Assembly: GCA_039936235.1 (NCBI GenBank)
Contig: JBDTIS010000231.1
Span: forward strand, 1-64,000
DNA from: CAHJXF01 sp039936235
GTDB taxonomy: Bacteria > Pseudomonadota > Gammaproteobacteria > Burkholderiales > Burkholderiaceae_D
Length of the DNA stretch: 64,000 nucleotides
Reading direction: 5' to 3'
The notes beneath the pieces were generated by a model that saw nothing but the letters and a program-made list of their open reading frames with translations, searched no databases and had not been told where the DNA came from. Positions 50,372 to 59,291 of this stretch are shown in pieces. Made by a program: the position numbers and the translations under genes. Every line of letters starts with the position of its first letter. Positions within the stretch are counted from its first letter, which is position 1.

Positions 50372-51682
50372 ATGAAGACGTGGCGACCCTCGCATTCCCG
50401 CGGGTTTCATCCGGCGATCCTGACGACCCTGATGCTCCTGGCCGGATCGTCCGCGCCTTGCGCGGAGCCGCACGTCGTGACCCTGACCGAAATGGAGACC
50501 GCCGTGCTGGACGCCAACTACGACATGCGCCTGGCCCGCATCGCCGTTGACGGCGCCCGCGCAGGCGTCATGCAGGCCGACACCCGGCCGAACCCCGTGC
50601 TCAGCTTGAATGGGGCGTCGTACAGCCCTTCGAGTGGACTCGGCGGCGGCAACGTCTTCGGCAAGCGCGTCGATCAGATCGTGCGCATCGAGCAGACTTT
50701 CGAACGCGGCAACAAGCGCCTGCTCAGGATCGGCCTCGCGGACGCGCAACTCGAGGGTAAACGGCTCGATCTGCAGGAACAGCGCCGGGAAGTGCTGCAA
50801 CTCGTGCGCGACACATGGATCGACCTCCTGCTCACCGAACAACGAATCGTCGTGCTGGACGAGACGCGTCGAAGTTACGAAGCGTCACTGGAGGCGGCCA
50901 CGAAGCGGGTGCGCGCCGGTGACCTGGCGGCCGCCGATCTCGCGCGCCTGCGCGTCGAGGTACTGCGTGCGCGCACGGACGCGGAGGCGGCACTGGCCGA
51001 CCATCGCCACGCGCAGATTTCCCTTGCGAGCTTACTGGCGGCCCCCGGTGATGCGGCGACGCTCCAGACGGACGGGCAATGGCCGGACAGCATGGCGACG
51101 AACACGCAGCCCGCGTCGCGCGATCAGGCCGACGACGTGGGGTCGCGTCCGGACGTGGCCAGCGCGCGGTTGGCCTTGTCGGCGGCGTCCACCGCGATCG
51201 AGCTCGCACGATCGCAGCGCGTGCGCGACATCACGTTCGGTCTGCAGTTCGAGCGGTTTCCGGGCTTCGGCGGTACCGGCAACACGATCGGCGCGGGTGT
51301 GTCGATCCCGCTGTTCTTCGGCAACGATTACGGCGGCGACGTGGCTCACGCCCTGTCCGATCGCGACGCGGCCGAACAGACGGCCGCCAAGGTTCGTGCG
51401 GCCGCACTAGCCGATGTCGCGAGTGCCCGAACGGATCTCGAAGTCGCAGGCAACAAGATCGCTACCTATGCCGGCGGCCTGCTCGAAGCCGCACGGTCCG
51501 CGGCGCGCTCGGCCGACTTCGCCTTCACCCGCGGTGGGCTCGGCATCATGGATCTGATGGACGCGCGCCGGACCTTGCTCGCGACACGTCTCGACGCGCT
51601 CAATGCCCAGGCCGACTACGCGAGAGCGCTGGCCGCCGTCGACGCGGCACAGACGCGCAGCGCGCGGCGGCCTTCGCAATGA
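50372..51682 (+). CDS. TolC/CzcC-like outer-membrane efflux protein
   Basis: A 436-residue outer-membrane channel subunit with signal peptide (cleavage near SAPCAEP, residues 27-33). It contains two OEP repeats: coiled-coil hairpins such as RRSYEASLEAATKRVRAGDLAAADLARL (about 165-195) and FAFTRGGLGIMDLMDARRTLLATRLDALNAQADY near the C-terminus. GAGVSIPLFF is the usual beta-strand motif. It is the first gene of a five- to six-gene efflux operon and overlaps the adaptor start by four bases (ATGA). Confidence 0.9.
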   Translation: MKTWRPSHSRGFHPAILTTLMLLAGSSAPCAEPHVVTLTEMETAVLDANYDMRLARIAVDGARAGVMQADTRPNPVLSLNGASYSPSSGLGGGNVFGKRVDQIVRIEQTFERGNKRLLRIGLADAQLEGKRLDLQEQRREVLQLVRDTWIDLLLTEQRIVVLDETRRSYEASLEAATKRVRAGDLAAADLARLRVEVLRARTDAEAALADHRHAQISLASLLAAPGDAATLQTDGQWPDSMATNTQPASRDQADDVGSRPDVASARLALSAASTAIELARSQRVRDITFGLQFERFPGFGGTGNTIGAGVSIPLFFGNDYGGDVAHALSDRDAAEQTAAKVRAAALADVASARTDLEVAGNKIATYAGGLLEAARSAARSADFAFTRGGLGIMDLMDARRTLLATRLDALNAQADYARALAAVDAAQTRSARRPSQ

Positions 51683-52833
51683 AGGCCGTCTACAGGAACG
51701 CGCTTTACGTCGTCGCAGGCGCCTCGGTCGCGCTGCTCGCGGTGTGGATCTCGAACACGAGCCACGGGAAGCTCGCTGCGCCGGCACGGACCGAAGCTGC
51801 GCGGCCGTCCTCCGACGTCGTCCGCCTGCCGGACGACGCACCGGTGCTCGAGATGATTCGCTCGCAGCCGCTGGCCAGCATGCCGCTGCCGCTGACGGAT
51901 GTCCTGTCGGCGCGCGTCGTTTACGACGAGGACCGGACCGCACGCGTGACGACCGGCTTCAGCGGTCGCATCGCCCGACTGATGGCGTCACCCGGCGACG
52001 CGGTGCGGGTCGGCACGCCGCTGGCCGAAATCGACTCGCCGGACTTCGGGCTCGCCACGGCCGACCTGATGAAGGCGCACGCCGACGAAGAGCGCAAGCG
52101 CCTGACGCTCGAACGTTCGCGCGACCTGCTGTCCGGCGGCGTGATCCCGCAGAAGGACGTGGAGTCCGCGCAGGCCGACTTCGCGCAGGCGCGCGCTGAA
52201 ACGGCGCGCGCCGCGCAGCGCGTCAGGAACATCGATCCCGGCGGATCGGCGCCGAAGGGCGAGAACTTCGTCCTCGTCAGTCCGATGGCCGGCATCGTCA
52301 CGGAGCGCAACGCCAATCCGGCGATGGAGGTCAATCCGAATCTCTTGCAGCCGTTGTTCGTGATCAGCGACCTGACGCATCTCTGGGTGCTGATCGATCT
52401 TCCGGAGCGGCTGCTCGGGAAGGTGGCGATCGGTGCACCCGTGGCGATCGAGAGCGACGCGTTCGCCGGCCGGGTCTTCAGCGCGACGGTCGTCCACATC
52501 GCGCAGGTTCTCGACCCGGGCACGCGACGGATCGCGGTCCGCGCACGCGTCGACAACGCGCAGTTGGCGCTCCGTCCCGAGATGTTCGTCCGGGCGACGC
52601 TGCTGCGCGAGACCGACAGGGGCGTCCGCGTACCGAACGAAGCGCTGGTCAACGAAGGTCTGTACGCCTACGTCTGGGTACAGACCGGCGACCACGCATA
52701 CCGACGGGTCCGCGTCACTCCGGTGATCCGGGGCGTCGACTACAGCTTCATCGGTGACGGCCTGTCGGGTGGCGAGCGCGTCGTGACGAGCGGCGCCCTG
52801 CTCCTGGCGGCCGAGAGGCACGGCGGATCCTGA
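51679..52833 (+). CDS. RND efflux periplasmic adaptor (HlyD/CzcB family)
   Basis: A 384-residue membrane-fusion protein with an N-terminal anchor helix (residues 5-25). Lipoyl/barrel-sandwich halves (VTTGFSGRIARLMASPGDAVRVGTPLAEI and NFVLVSPMAGIVTERNANP) flank a short coiled coil (about 125-180). The beta-barrel with RVFSATVVHIAQVLDPGTRRIAVRARV is CzcB-like. No His-rich N-terminal metal domain is present. It bridges the RND pump and the outer-membrane channel; it overlaps the latter by four bases and the pump start by one. Confidence 0.92.
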   Translation: MKAVYRNALYVVAGASVALLAVWISNTSHGKLAAPARTEAARPSSDVVRLPDDAPVLEMIRSQPLASMPLPLTDVLSARVVYDEDRTARVTTGFSGRIARLMASPGDAVRVGTPLAEIDSPDFGLATADLMKAHADEERKRLTLERSRDLLSGGVIPQKDVESAQADFAQARAETARAAQRVRNIDPGGSAPKGENFVLVSPMAGIVTERNANPAMEVNPNLLQPLFVISDLTHLWVLIDLPERLLGKVAIGAPVAIESDAFAGRVFSATVVHIAQVLDPGTRRIAVRARVDNAQLALRPEMFVRATLLRETDRGVRVPNEALVNEGLYAYVWVQTGDHAYRRVRVTPVIRGVDYSFIGDGLSGGERVVTSGALLLAAERHGGS

Positions 52834-55800
52834 TGGACGGCCTCATACGCTTCGCGCTCGGACAGCGGGTCTTCGTCCTGCTGCTGGCGGTGGTGCTCGT
52901 CGTGGCCGGTGGATATGCGCTGTCAGGACTCCCGATCGAAGCGTTCCCCGACGTGCAGGACGTGCAGGTCCAGGTGGTGACGCTCTATCCCGGACAGGCG
53001 CCCGAGGACGTCGAGCGCATCGTGTCGCTGCCGATCGAGCGCGAGCTGTCCGGCACGCCGCGCCTGACCGGCATCCGGTCGGTCACGATGACCGGCCTGT
53101 CGGTCGTCACGCTCACGTTCTCTGACCGCACCGACGACTATTTCGCGCGCCAGCAGGTCCTCGAAAAACTGGGCAACGTGTCGCTGCCGACCGGCCTGCA
53201 GCCGCAGCTCGCGCCGCTGTCGACGGCGATCGGCGAGATCTACCGCTATTCGATCCAGGCGCCGAACCGATCGATCAGCGACATCCGGGCGCTGCAGGAC
53301 TGGACCATCCGCCCCGCCCTGCGGATGAGCCCCGGCGTGGCGGACGTGGTGAGCTTCGGCGGCGCGGTCCGGCAATACAAGGTCGACGTCGATCCGCTGG
53401 CGCTGCGCAAGTACCAGGTGTCGCTCGACCAGGTCAACCAGGCGCTCGCGAACGGCAACGGCAGCGCCGGCGGCAATCAGCTGCGCCAGGGCGACGAGTC
53501 CGCGATCGTGCGCAGCGCCGGACTCTATGCGAGCGTCGACGATATCGGCGCAGTGGCGATCGCCGCCCGCCAGGGCCGCTCGATCCGCGTGGCCGACATC
53601 GCCGACGTGCACGTGGGTCAGCAGGCGCGCAACGGGATCGTCGCCTCGGACCATGACGACGACGTCGTCGAAGGCATCGTCCTGATGGTCAAGGGCGGCG
53701 ACCCGGCGAAGATCAATGCCGAACTCAAGAGCCGCATCGCGCTGCTGCAGAAGCGACTGCCGGGCGACGTGACGATCAAGCCGATCTACGACCGGACCGT
53801 CCTCGTCCATCACACCGTGGCGACCGTCGCCGAGAACCTCGTCGTCGGCGCGACGCTCGTCATCGCCGTGCTGCTGGTCTTCCTGACGAGCTGGCGCGCG
53901 GCCCTGATCGTGGCGTCCGTCATCCCGCTCGCGCTCCTGTTCGCATTCGTCGCGATGAGCCTGACCGGCGTGTCGGCGAACCTGATCTCGCTCGGCGCCG
54001 TCGACTTCGGCATCATCATCGACAGTGCGGTGGTGCTGGTCGAAGCGCTGATGGTGAAGCTGGCCGCGGACTCGCTGCGCATGAAGACGGATCACCGCGC
54101 GGACACCGGCGAGCATCGCTTCGGCGCGCTCAGGCGAACCTACGCGGAGCTCGCCCACTCGGTTCTGTTCGCGAAGGTGATCATCATCGTCGCGTTCGTG
54201 CCGATCTTCACGTTCCAGCGGGTGGAGGGAAAGATCTTCACGCCGGTCGCGCTGACGCTGTCGTTCGCACTGGCGGGCGCCGTGCTGATCACGTTCACGG
54301 TCGTCCCAGCGCTGCTGTCGTACGTGCTATCCCGCGGCACGCTGGAAGAGAAGCACAAGCCCTGGCTCGATCGGCTCCAGGCGTGGTACCGCCGCGGCCT
54401 CGAACGCGGCCTGCGTCACTCGGACCGGGTGATCGGGTGTGCGCTCGCGATGGTCGTCGTCGCGATCGCGCTGGCGCCGCGCCTGGGCACGGAATTCCTG
54501 CCGAAGCTCGACGAAGGCAACATCTGGTTGTCCGTGACGCTCCCCACCAGCGCCTCGCTCGACCTGTCGAAGAAGGTGGAGCGCGAAGTGCGCAGCCGCC
54601 TCCTCGGCTATCCGGAAGTACAGCATGTGATCTCGCAGGTGGGACGCCCCGACGACGGCTCCGACCCCAAGGGTCCGAACGGCATGGAACTGCTCGTCGA
54701 TCTCGCGCCGCGCTCGACGTGGCGCTGGTCGGCCAAGGAAGCGATGATCGAGGACATGAACGCGCGCCTGCACGAGATTCCCGGGATCGAGACGAACTTC
54801 TCGCAAGTGATCGAGGACAACGTGGAGGAGGCGCTGTCGGGCTCGAAAGGCGAGATCGTCGTCAAGATCACCGGCCCCGACCTGTCCATCCTCGACCAGA
54901 AGGCGTCGCAGGTCGCCGACGTGATCCGCGGCATCCGCGGCGCCACCGACGTCGATGCCACGCGCATCGGCGGGCAGACCGAACTCGTCATCACGCCGGA
55001 CCGCGCGAAACTCGGTCGCTACGGACTGTCGGTCAGCGATGTCGACACGTTGATCGCCGAGGCGCTGTCCGGCTCGGCGGTGACGGCCTTCTACGAGAAC
55101 GAGCGACGCTTCGACGTGGTGGTCCGCGTCGCGGAACGGGCGCGCGCGAGTGCCGACAGCATCGCGAACCTGCAACTGACACTCCCCGACGCGCAGTCGG
55201 TCGCATCGGGCGGCTCCATCGCGCTTGGCGACGTGGCCCGCGTCGAGGTTCGGCAGGGCGCTTCGCGCATCCTGCGCGAATCCGGGTCCCGGCTCGTGAT
55301 CGTCAAGGTCAACCTGATCGGACGCGACCAGGGCAGCTTCGTCGATGAAGCCCGGCAGAGCGTGGCCGCCAGGGTCAGCCTCCCGCCGGGCTACGAACTG
55401 ACCTGGGGCGGCCAGTTCGAGAATTCTGATCGTGCCGGAAAGCGGCTCATGTTCATCGTCCCGCTGACCGCCGTCCTCATCTTCTGCCTGCTGTTCTGGG
55501 CGTTCCGCTCGGTCGCGCTGGCCGCCCTGGTCCTCGTCACGATCCCGTTCACAGCCATCGGCGGCCTCGCCGCGCTCGGACTCGCAGGTCTTCATCTGTC
55601 GGTATCCGCCGCCGTCGGCTTCGTCGCGGTCGCAGGTATCTCGGTCCAGAACGGGGTCATCCTCGTCGAAGAAGTCATGGGTCGTTACCGCAACGGTGCC
55701 GCCCTCGTCGATGCGCTGGTCGACGGCGCGGTGGCCAGGCTGAGGCCGATCCTGATGACGGCGCTGATGGCCGGACTGGGACTGTTGCCGGCGGCGCTGT

Positions 55801-56003
55801 CGCACGGAATCGGCAGCGAGACCCAGCGTCCCTTCGCGTGCGTCATCGTCGGCGGCATCGTCAGCGGCACGCTGTTCACCGTGTTCGTCTTGCCACTCGC
55901 GATCCGGCGTGTCGCGCGGTTCATGGAGTCGCGCGGCCAGTTGCAGCCCCGCCCGCCGTCGGAACCCGCCACGCCGGTCATCGCGCCGACCGCATCCGCG
56001 TGA
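52833..56003 (+). CDS. heavy-metal-type RND efflux pump (CusA/CzcA family)
   Basis: A 1056-residue inner-membrane proton-driven pump with two hydrophobic halves, each followed by a large periplasmic loop. HME-type features are LPIEAFPDVQDVQVQ near residue 31 and the helix-4 block DFGIIIDSAVVLVEA from Asp391, which supplies the proton-relay acid. VAGISVQNGVILVEEVMGRYR is near the C-terminus. Substrate is undefined: CusA-type methionine ladders or CzcA-type sites cannot be assigned by eye. It overlaps both the adaptor (TGATG) and the response regulator (GTGA). Confidence 0.94.
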   Translation: MDGLIRFALGQRVFVLLLAVVLVVAGGYALSGLPIEAFPDVQDVQVQVVTLYPGQAPEDVERIVSLPIERELSGTPRLTGIRSVTMTGLSVVTLTFSDRTDDYFARQQVLEKLGNVSLPTGLQPQLAPLSTAIGEIYRYSIQAPNRSISDIRALQDWTIRPALRMSPGVADVVSFGGAVRQYKVDVDPLALRKYQVSLDQVNQALANGNGSAGGNQLRQGDESAIVRSAGLYASVDDIGAVAIAARQGRSIRVADIADVHVGQQARNGIVASDHDDDVVEGIVLMVKGGDPAKINAELKSRIALLQKRLPGDVTIKPIYDRTVLVHHTVATVAENLVVGATLVIAVLLVFLTSWRAALIVASVIPLALLFAFVAMSLTGVSANLISLGAVDFGIIIDSAVVLVEALMVKLAADSLRMKTDHRADTGEHRFGALRRTYAELAHSVLFAKVIIIVAFVPIFTFQRVEGKIFTPVALTLSFALAGAVLITFTVVPALLSYVLSRGTLEEKHKPWLDRLQAWYRRGLERGLRHSDRVIGCALAMVVVAIALAPRLGTEFLPKLDEGNIWLSVTLPTSASLDLSKKVEREVRSRLLGYPEVQHVISQVGRPDDGSDPKGPNGMELLVDLAPRSTWRWSAKEAMIEDMNARLHEIPGIETNFSQVIEDNVEEALSGSKGEIVVKITGPDLSILDQKASQVADVIRGIRGATDVDATRIGGQTELVITPDRAKLGRYGLSVSDVDTLIAEALSGSAVTAFYENERRFDVVVRVAERARASADSIANLQLTLPDAQSVASGGSIALGDVARVEVRQGASRILRESGSRLVIVKVNLIGRDQGSFVDEARQSVAARVSLPPGYELTWGGQFENSDRAGKRLMFIVPLTAVLIFCLLFWAFRSVALAALVLVTIPFTAIGGLAALGLAGLHLSVSAAVGFVAVAGISVQNGVILVEEVMGRYRNGAALVDALVDGAVARLRPILMTALMAGLGLLPAALSHGIGSETQRPFACVIVGGIVSGTLFTVFVLPLAIRRVARFMESRGQLQPRPPSEPATPVIAPTASA

Positions 56004-56671
56004 ACATCCTGATCGTCGAAGACGACGTGATCCTCGCCGAAGGAATGGCCAGGACGATCGCTCACATGGGCAACGTCGCGACCGTGGTGCGCGACGGCCT
56101 TCAGGCACGCAGCCTGATCCTGGGCGGCGACACGTTCGACCTGATGGTCCTCGACATCGGCCTGCCGGGAATCGACGGCCTCACGCTATTGCGGGAACTG
56201 CGGCAGACCGATCACCGCATGCCGGTCATGCTGCTGACCGCACGAGACAGCGTCGACGACCGGATCCGCGGCCTGGATCTGGGCGCGGACGACTACCTCG
56301 TCAAGCCTGTCGTCCTGAGCGAGATGGCGGCCCACATCAGGGCCTTGCTCAGGCGCTCGACACTCGAAGCGACCAGCGAACTGCTGCACGGTGCGTTGCG
56401 CATGGATACCAAGTCGAAGCGTCTCTGGCTCTCCAGCGAGGAAGTCGAAGTGACCGCGCGCGAGTGGGTCGTGCTCGAATACCTGTTGCGCCGACCCGAA
56501 CGCGTCGTGTCCAAGGACCAGTTGCGTATCGCCGTATTCGGCAACGAAGAACCCGGCTACAACGCGGTCGAGGTCTGCATCTCGCGGCTGCGGACGAAAT
56601 TCGAAGGCGATGGACTGCGCATCCGCACGGTCCGCGGTTTCGGCTACATGCTCGAGGACTTCAACCCGTGA
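56000..56671 (+). CDS. OmpR-family response regulator
   Basis: A 223-residue regulator: receiver domain 1-115 with phospho-acceptor Asp52 (MVLDIGLPGIDG), acidic pocket in VEDD and Lys102 in YLVKPV. A winged-helix DNA-binding domain (125-223) has REWVVLEYLLRRPERVVSKDQL and VRGFGYML. The start is a GTG at 56000 overlapping the pump stop. Its fusion in one operon with the pump implies it controls this efflux system, as CzcR/CusR do. Confidence 0.93.
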   Translation: MNILIVEDDVILAEGMARTIAHMGNVATVVRDGLQARSLILGGDTFDLMVLDIGLPGIDGLTLLRELRQTDHRMPVMLLTARDSVDDRIRGLDLGADDYLVKPVVLSEMAAHIRALLRRSTLEATSELLHGALRMDTKSKRLWLSSEEVEVTAREWVVLEYLLRRPERVVSKDQLRIAVFGNEEPGYNAVEVCISRLRTKFEGDGLRIRTVRGFGYMLEDFNP

Positions 56672-58119
56672 ACGTCCGCACCGCGAACCTGCATCGCCGG
56701 CTGATGTGGCGATTGATCCCGACGCTGTTCGGCGCGATCGCGCTCGGCGGCGTGGCCTCTTATTTCGTCGCCAAGCGATCGGTCGATTTCGCCTACGACG
56801 AGGCGCTCACGGCGGCGGCGGCGGACATCGCGAGCGGCGTGCACGTCGACGGCGCGAACATCCGCTTCGATCTTTCGCCGCAGTCCGAGCACATCCTGCG
56901 GAGCGACGCGCGCGACGACATCTACTTCTCCGTCCATCAGGAGGACGGCCGGTACTTCGGCGGCGATCGCGACCTGCCCGAGACGGGTCCGGTCACCGAA
57001 GGCGGCGGCGCAAGCAGCGACCTGCCGTTTCGTGAACGCATCGTGCGTGCCATGTCGGTCCGGTTCGCGCAGGGCGCGACCCCGTTCGTGGTGACCGTCG
57101 CGGAGACCACGCGCAAGCGCCGGACCGCGGCATGGGCGGTGTTCGCGCAACTGATGCTGCCAACGACGCTGGTCCTCTCGCTGGCCTGCCTGATCGTCTG
57201 GTTCAGCGTCAAAGGCGGCCTCCAGCCCCTCGACGAACTGCGGACGGAGATCGAAGCGAGGTCCGAGCTGGACCTGTCGCCGATCGCGGCCGTCAGCGCG
57301 CCGCAGGAAGTACGGTCGCTGGTTCAGGCGCTCAACCACCTGCTGGCCAGGCTCGACGCTGCGACCCGGGCGCACCAGGCATTCGTCGCGGATGCGGCGC
57401 ATCAACTTCGCACCCCGCTGGCCGGCATCCATACGCAGATCGAACTGCTCGCGACGACGGTCGATCCGTCACAGGCCCCGACGCTCGAGCGGTTGCGCTT
57501 CTCCGTCGATCGAGCCGTGCGTCTCGTGAACCAGCTGCTCGCGCTGGCGCGCTCCGAAAAAGACGCCGACACCCTGCGTCTGAAGACTTTCGACCTGGCC
57601 GAACTGGTCGCCGAAGCGGCAGACTCGTGGGTCCACCGGGCCATCGCGGCCGGCATCGACTTCGGATTCGATCTGAAGGGTGGGAAGCTTCTCGGCGATC
57701 GATATCTGATTCGCGAGATGCTCGAGAACTTGATCGACAACGCCATTCGTCACACCCCGTCTAAAGGCCATATCACGGTGGCCGTGGAGACGAAGGGATC
57801 GCATGTCGAGATCGCTCTGGACGACAGCGGACCGGGGATCGTGCCGGCGCTGCGCGAGCGGATCTTCGACCGCTTCTATCGGGCGGAAGTCACCGGCACG
57901 GGCAGCGGCCTCGGACTGGCGATCGTCCGCCAGATCATCACGCGGCACGAAGGAACGGTGACAGCGCGGAATTCCGCGTCGCTCGGCGGTTTGCAGATGG
58001 TCGTCAGGCTCCCGGTTCACGGGCCGGCGGCGTTGCAGGCCGACACGCCGCCACCCAACGAAACCGCTGCGTCACGGATCGAAACGACGGCGTCGTGGCG
58101 CCGGACCGAATCATGCTGA
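56668..58119 (+). CDS. sensor histidine kinase
   Basis: A 483-residue membrane kinase: transmembrane helices near residues 13-35 and 155-175 enclose a periplasmic sensor loop of about 120 residues. HAMP-like and DHp segments follow, with phospho-accepting His245 in FVADAAHQLRTPL, then ATPase boxes ENLIDNAIRHTP, DDSGPGI and GSGLGLAIV. TctE/QseC-like. The start is a GTG overlapping the regulator stop (GTGA). A Ser/Pro-rich tail of 30 residues follows the ATPase domain. It presumably senses the pump substrate in the periplasm. Confidence 0.93.
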   Translation: MNVRTANLHRRLMWRLIPTLFGAIALGGVASYFVAKRSVDFAYDEALTAAAADIASGVHVDGANIRFDLSPQSEHILRSDARDDIYFSVHQEDGRYFGGDRDLPETGPVTEGGGASSDLPFRERIVRAMSVRFAQGATPFVVTVAETTRKRRTAAWAVFAQLMLPTTLVLSLACLIVWFSVKGGLQPLDELRTEIEARSELDLSPIAAVSAPQEVRSLVQALNHLLARLDAATRAHQAFVADAAHQLRTPLAGIHTQIELLATTVDPSQAPTLERLRFSVDRAVRLVNQLLALARSEKDADTLRLKTFDLAELVAEAADSWVHRAIAAGIDFGFDLKGGKLLGDRYLIREMLENLIDNAIRHTPSKGHITVAVETKGSHVEIALDDSGPGIVPALRERIFDRFYRAEVTGTGSGLGLAIVRQIITRHEGTVTARNSASLGGLQMVVRLPVHGPAALQADTPPPNETAASRIETTASWRRTESC

Positions 58120-58454
58120 ATGCACGCGTCATCGGGGCGGGCATCGCCACGCTGCTTGCGATGAGCGCCTGCAGTCCGATGCTTTCGAAACGGTCGGACC
58201 TTGGCAACGGGTGGCGGATCGGCACCATCGTGCGGACCGGCGACGCCGAAAGCCTGGGGCCGATGCGGGAGAACGATTGCCGAAGAGTCGGGGCGCTCGA
58301 AGCCGGCGGAGCCCAGCGCTATGCGTCGGTGCAGTACTTCTCGGGTCGCCATGCGCACTTGAGGATCGTGCCGATCGACGACGCTCTGAATGTGCAGGAA
58401 GGCGACAGCGTCTACCTGCGACTGACCGGCTGCAACGACGCGATCATGCAGTAG
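58113..58454 (+). CDS. small putative lipoprotein at the end of the efflux operon
   Basis: A 113-residue protein: hydrophobic signal followed by AMSAC, an acceptable lipobox with Cys20 as lipidation site. The mature part (about 90 residues) has two further cysteines (NDCRRVG and LTGCNDAI) that could pair. Its ATG lies inside the kinase stop (ATGCTGA), so it is coupled to the operon. I recognise no domain. A periplasmic accessory to the pump or sensor is an inference from position. Its last 11 bases overlap convergent cdd. Confidence 0.75.
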   Translation: MLNARVIGAGIATLLAMSACSPMLSKRSDLGNGWRIGTIVRTGDAESLGPMRENDCRRVGALEAGGAQRYASVQYFSGRHAHLRIVPIDDALNVQEGDSVYLRLTGCNDAIMQ

Positions 58455-58899
58455 GGTCCCGGAGGTCTCGCGGTCCGAACGCCCCGGGCAGCAGTTCGTC
58501 GATCGACCAGCGACGCTCCGAAGTGCCGTCGCAGCAGCTGATGACGGTGGCCGTCGACCCGAACTCGTAGATCACCTGGCGACAGGCGCCGCACGGCGAC
58601 ACGGCCTCGCCGGTCGGCGTGTGGATCGCCACCGCGACGATCGCCCGGACGCCTGCGAACACGGCCGCGAATACCGCGTTGCGCTCCGCGCACGACGTCA
58701 GCCCGTACGACGCGTTCTCGATGTTGGCCGCGGTGAAGATGCGGCCGTCGTCGGCGAGGACCGCCGCACCGACGTGGAATCGGCTGTACGGCGCGTAGGC
58801 CTTCGTACTCGCGCCGCGCGCGGCCTCGAACAGGACGCGTGCATCGAAGTCGGCCGACGGTTGCGGGACGATGGCGGCAGGGCACGCGGGAGTCTTCAT
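58444..58899 (-). CDS. cdd: cytidine deaminase
   Basis: A 151-residue zinc enzyme deaminating cytidine and deoxycytidine. Cys70-Ala-Glu72 (CAERNA), and Cys103 and Cys106 (PCGACRQ) provide the zinc site and proton shuttle; YAPYSRFHVGAAVL and NIENASYGL form the nucleoside pocket. Length is that of the homotetrameric enzyme with a 15-residue N-terminal extension. It is divergent from the nupC remnant and deoA, together a pyrimidine-nucleoside salvage locus. Confidence 0.96.
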   Translation of the reverse strand: MKTPACPAAIVPQPSADFDARVLFEAARGASTKAYAPYSRFHVGAAVLADDGRIFTAANIENASYGLTSCAERNAVFAAVFAGVRAIVAVAIHTPTGEAVSPCGACRQVIYEFGSTATVISCCDGTSERRWSIDELLPGAFGPRDLRDPTA

Positions 58900-58984
58900 C
58901 TATGATCCGGCGCCTCGGACCATCGCCTCGAAAGCGACACGAGAAGGCGAAGTCCTGGCTGACCTTGACAGGGGAAATGGAATT

Positions 58985-59284
58985 ATGGCGGACGGATCGG
59001 CTGCCGACGCGGCGCGCAGCGTCGGCGGCATCGTGGGCCTGCTCGTCATCGCATGGCTGCTGTCGATGAATCGCAAGGCGATCCGTCCACGCGTCGTGTT
59101 CGCGGCGCTCGGGATGCAGGTCGCGATCGGTGCGCTGATCCTGTTCGTGCCGATCGGCAATACGGTGCTCGGTGCGGTGGTCGGTGGCCGGTTCGGTGCT
59201 GGCCGGCTACACGTGGTCGCCGCCGCCACGCTGTCGAACCTGATGAGCGCGACGATCGCCGGATTGTTCATCGGGTTCGGGTAA
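58985..59284 (+). pseudogene. nupC: NupC nucleoside transporter remnant with large internal deletion
   Basis: A 99-codon frame with its own ribosome-binding site (AGGGGA). Residues 12-60 match the first two helices of NupC (GLLVIAWLLSMNRKAIRPR, then ALGMQVAIGALILFVPIG). The last 30 residues match the extreme C-terminus (AAATLSNLMSATIAGLFIG). About 300 central residues, the whole transport core, are missing, and the two ends are joined in frame near GAVVGGRFGAG. It cannot transport nucleosides. deoA follows 7 bp later, so the remnant may persist because the deletion kept deoA translation intact. Confidence 0.85.
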
Positions 59285-59291
59285 AGCGCCG

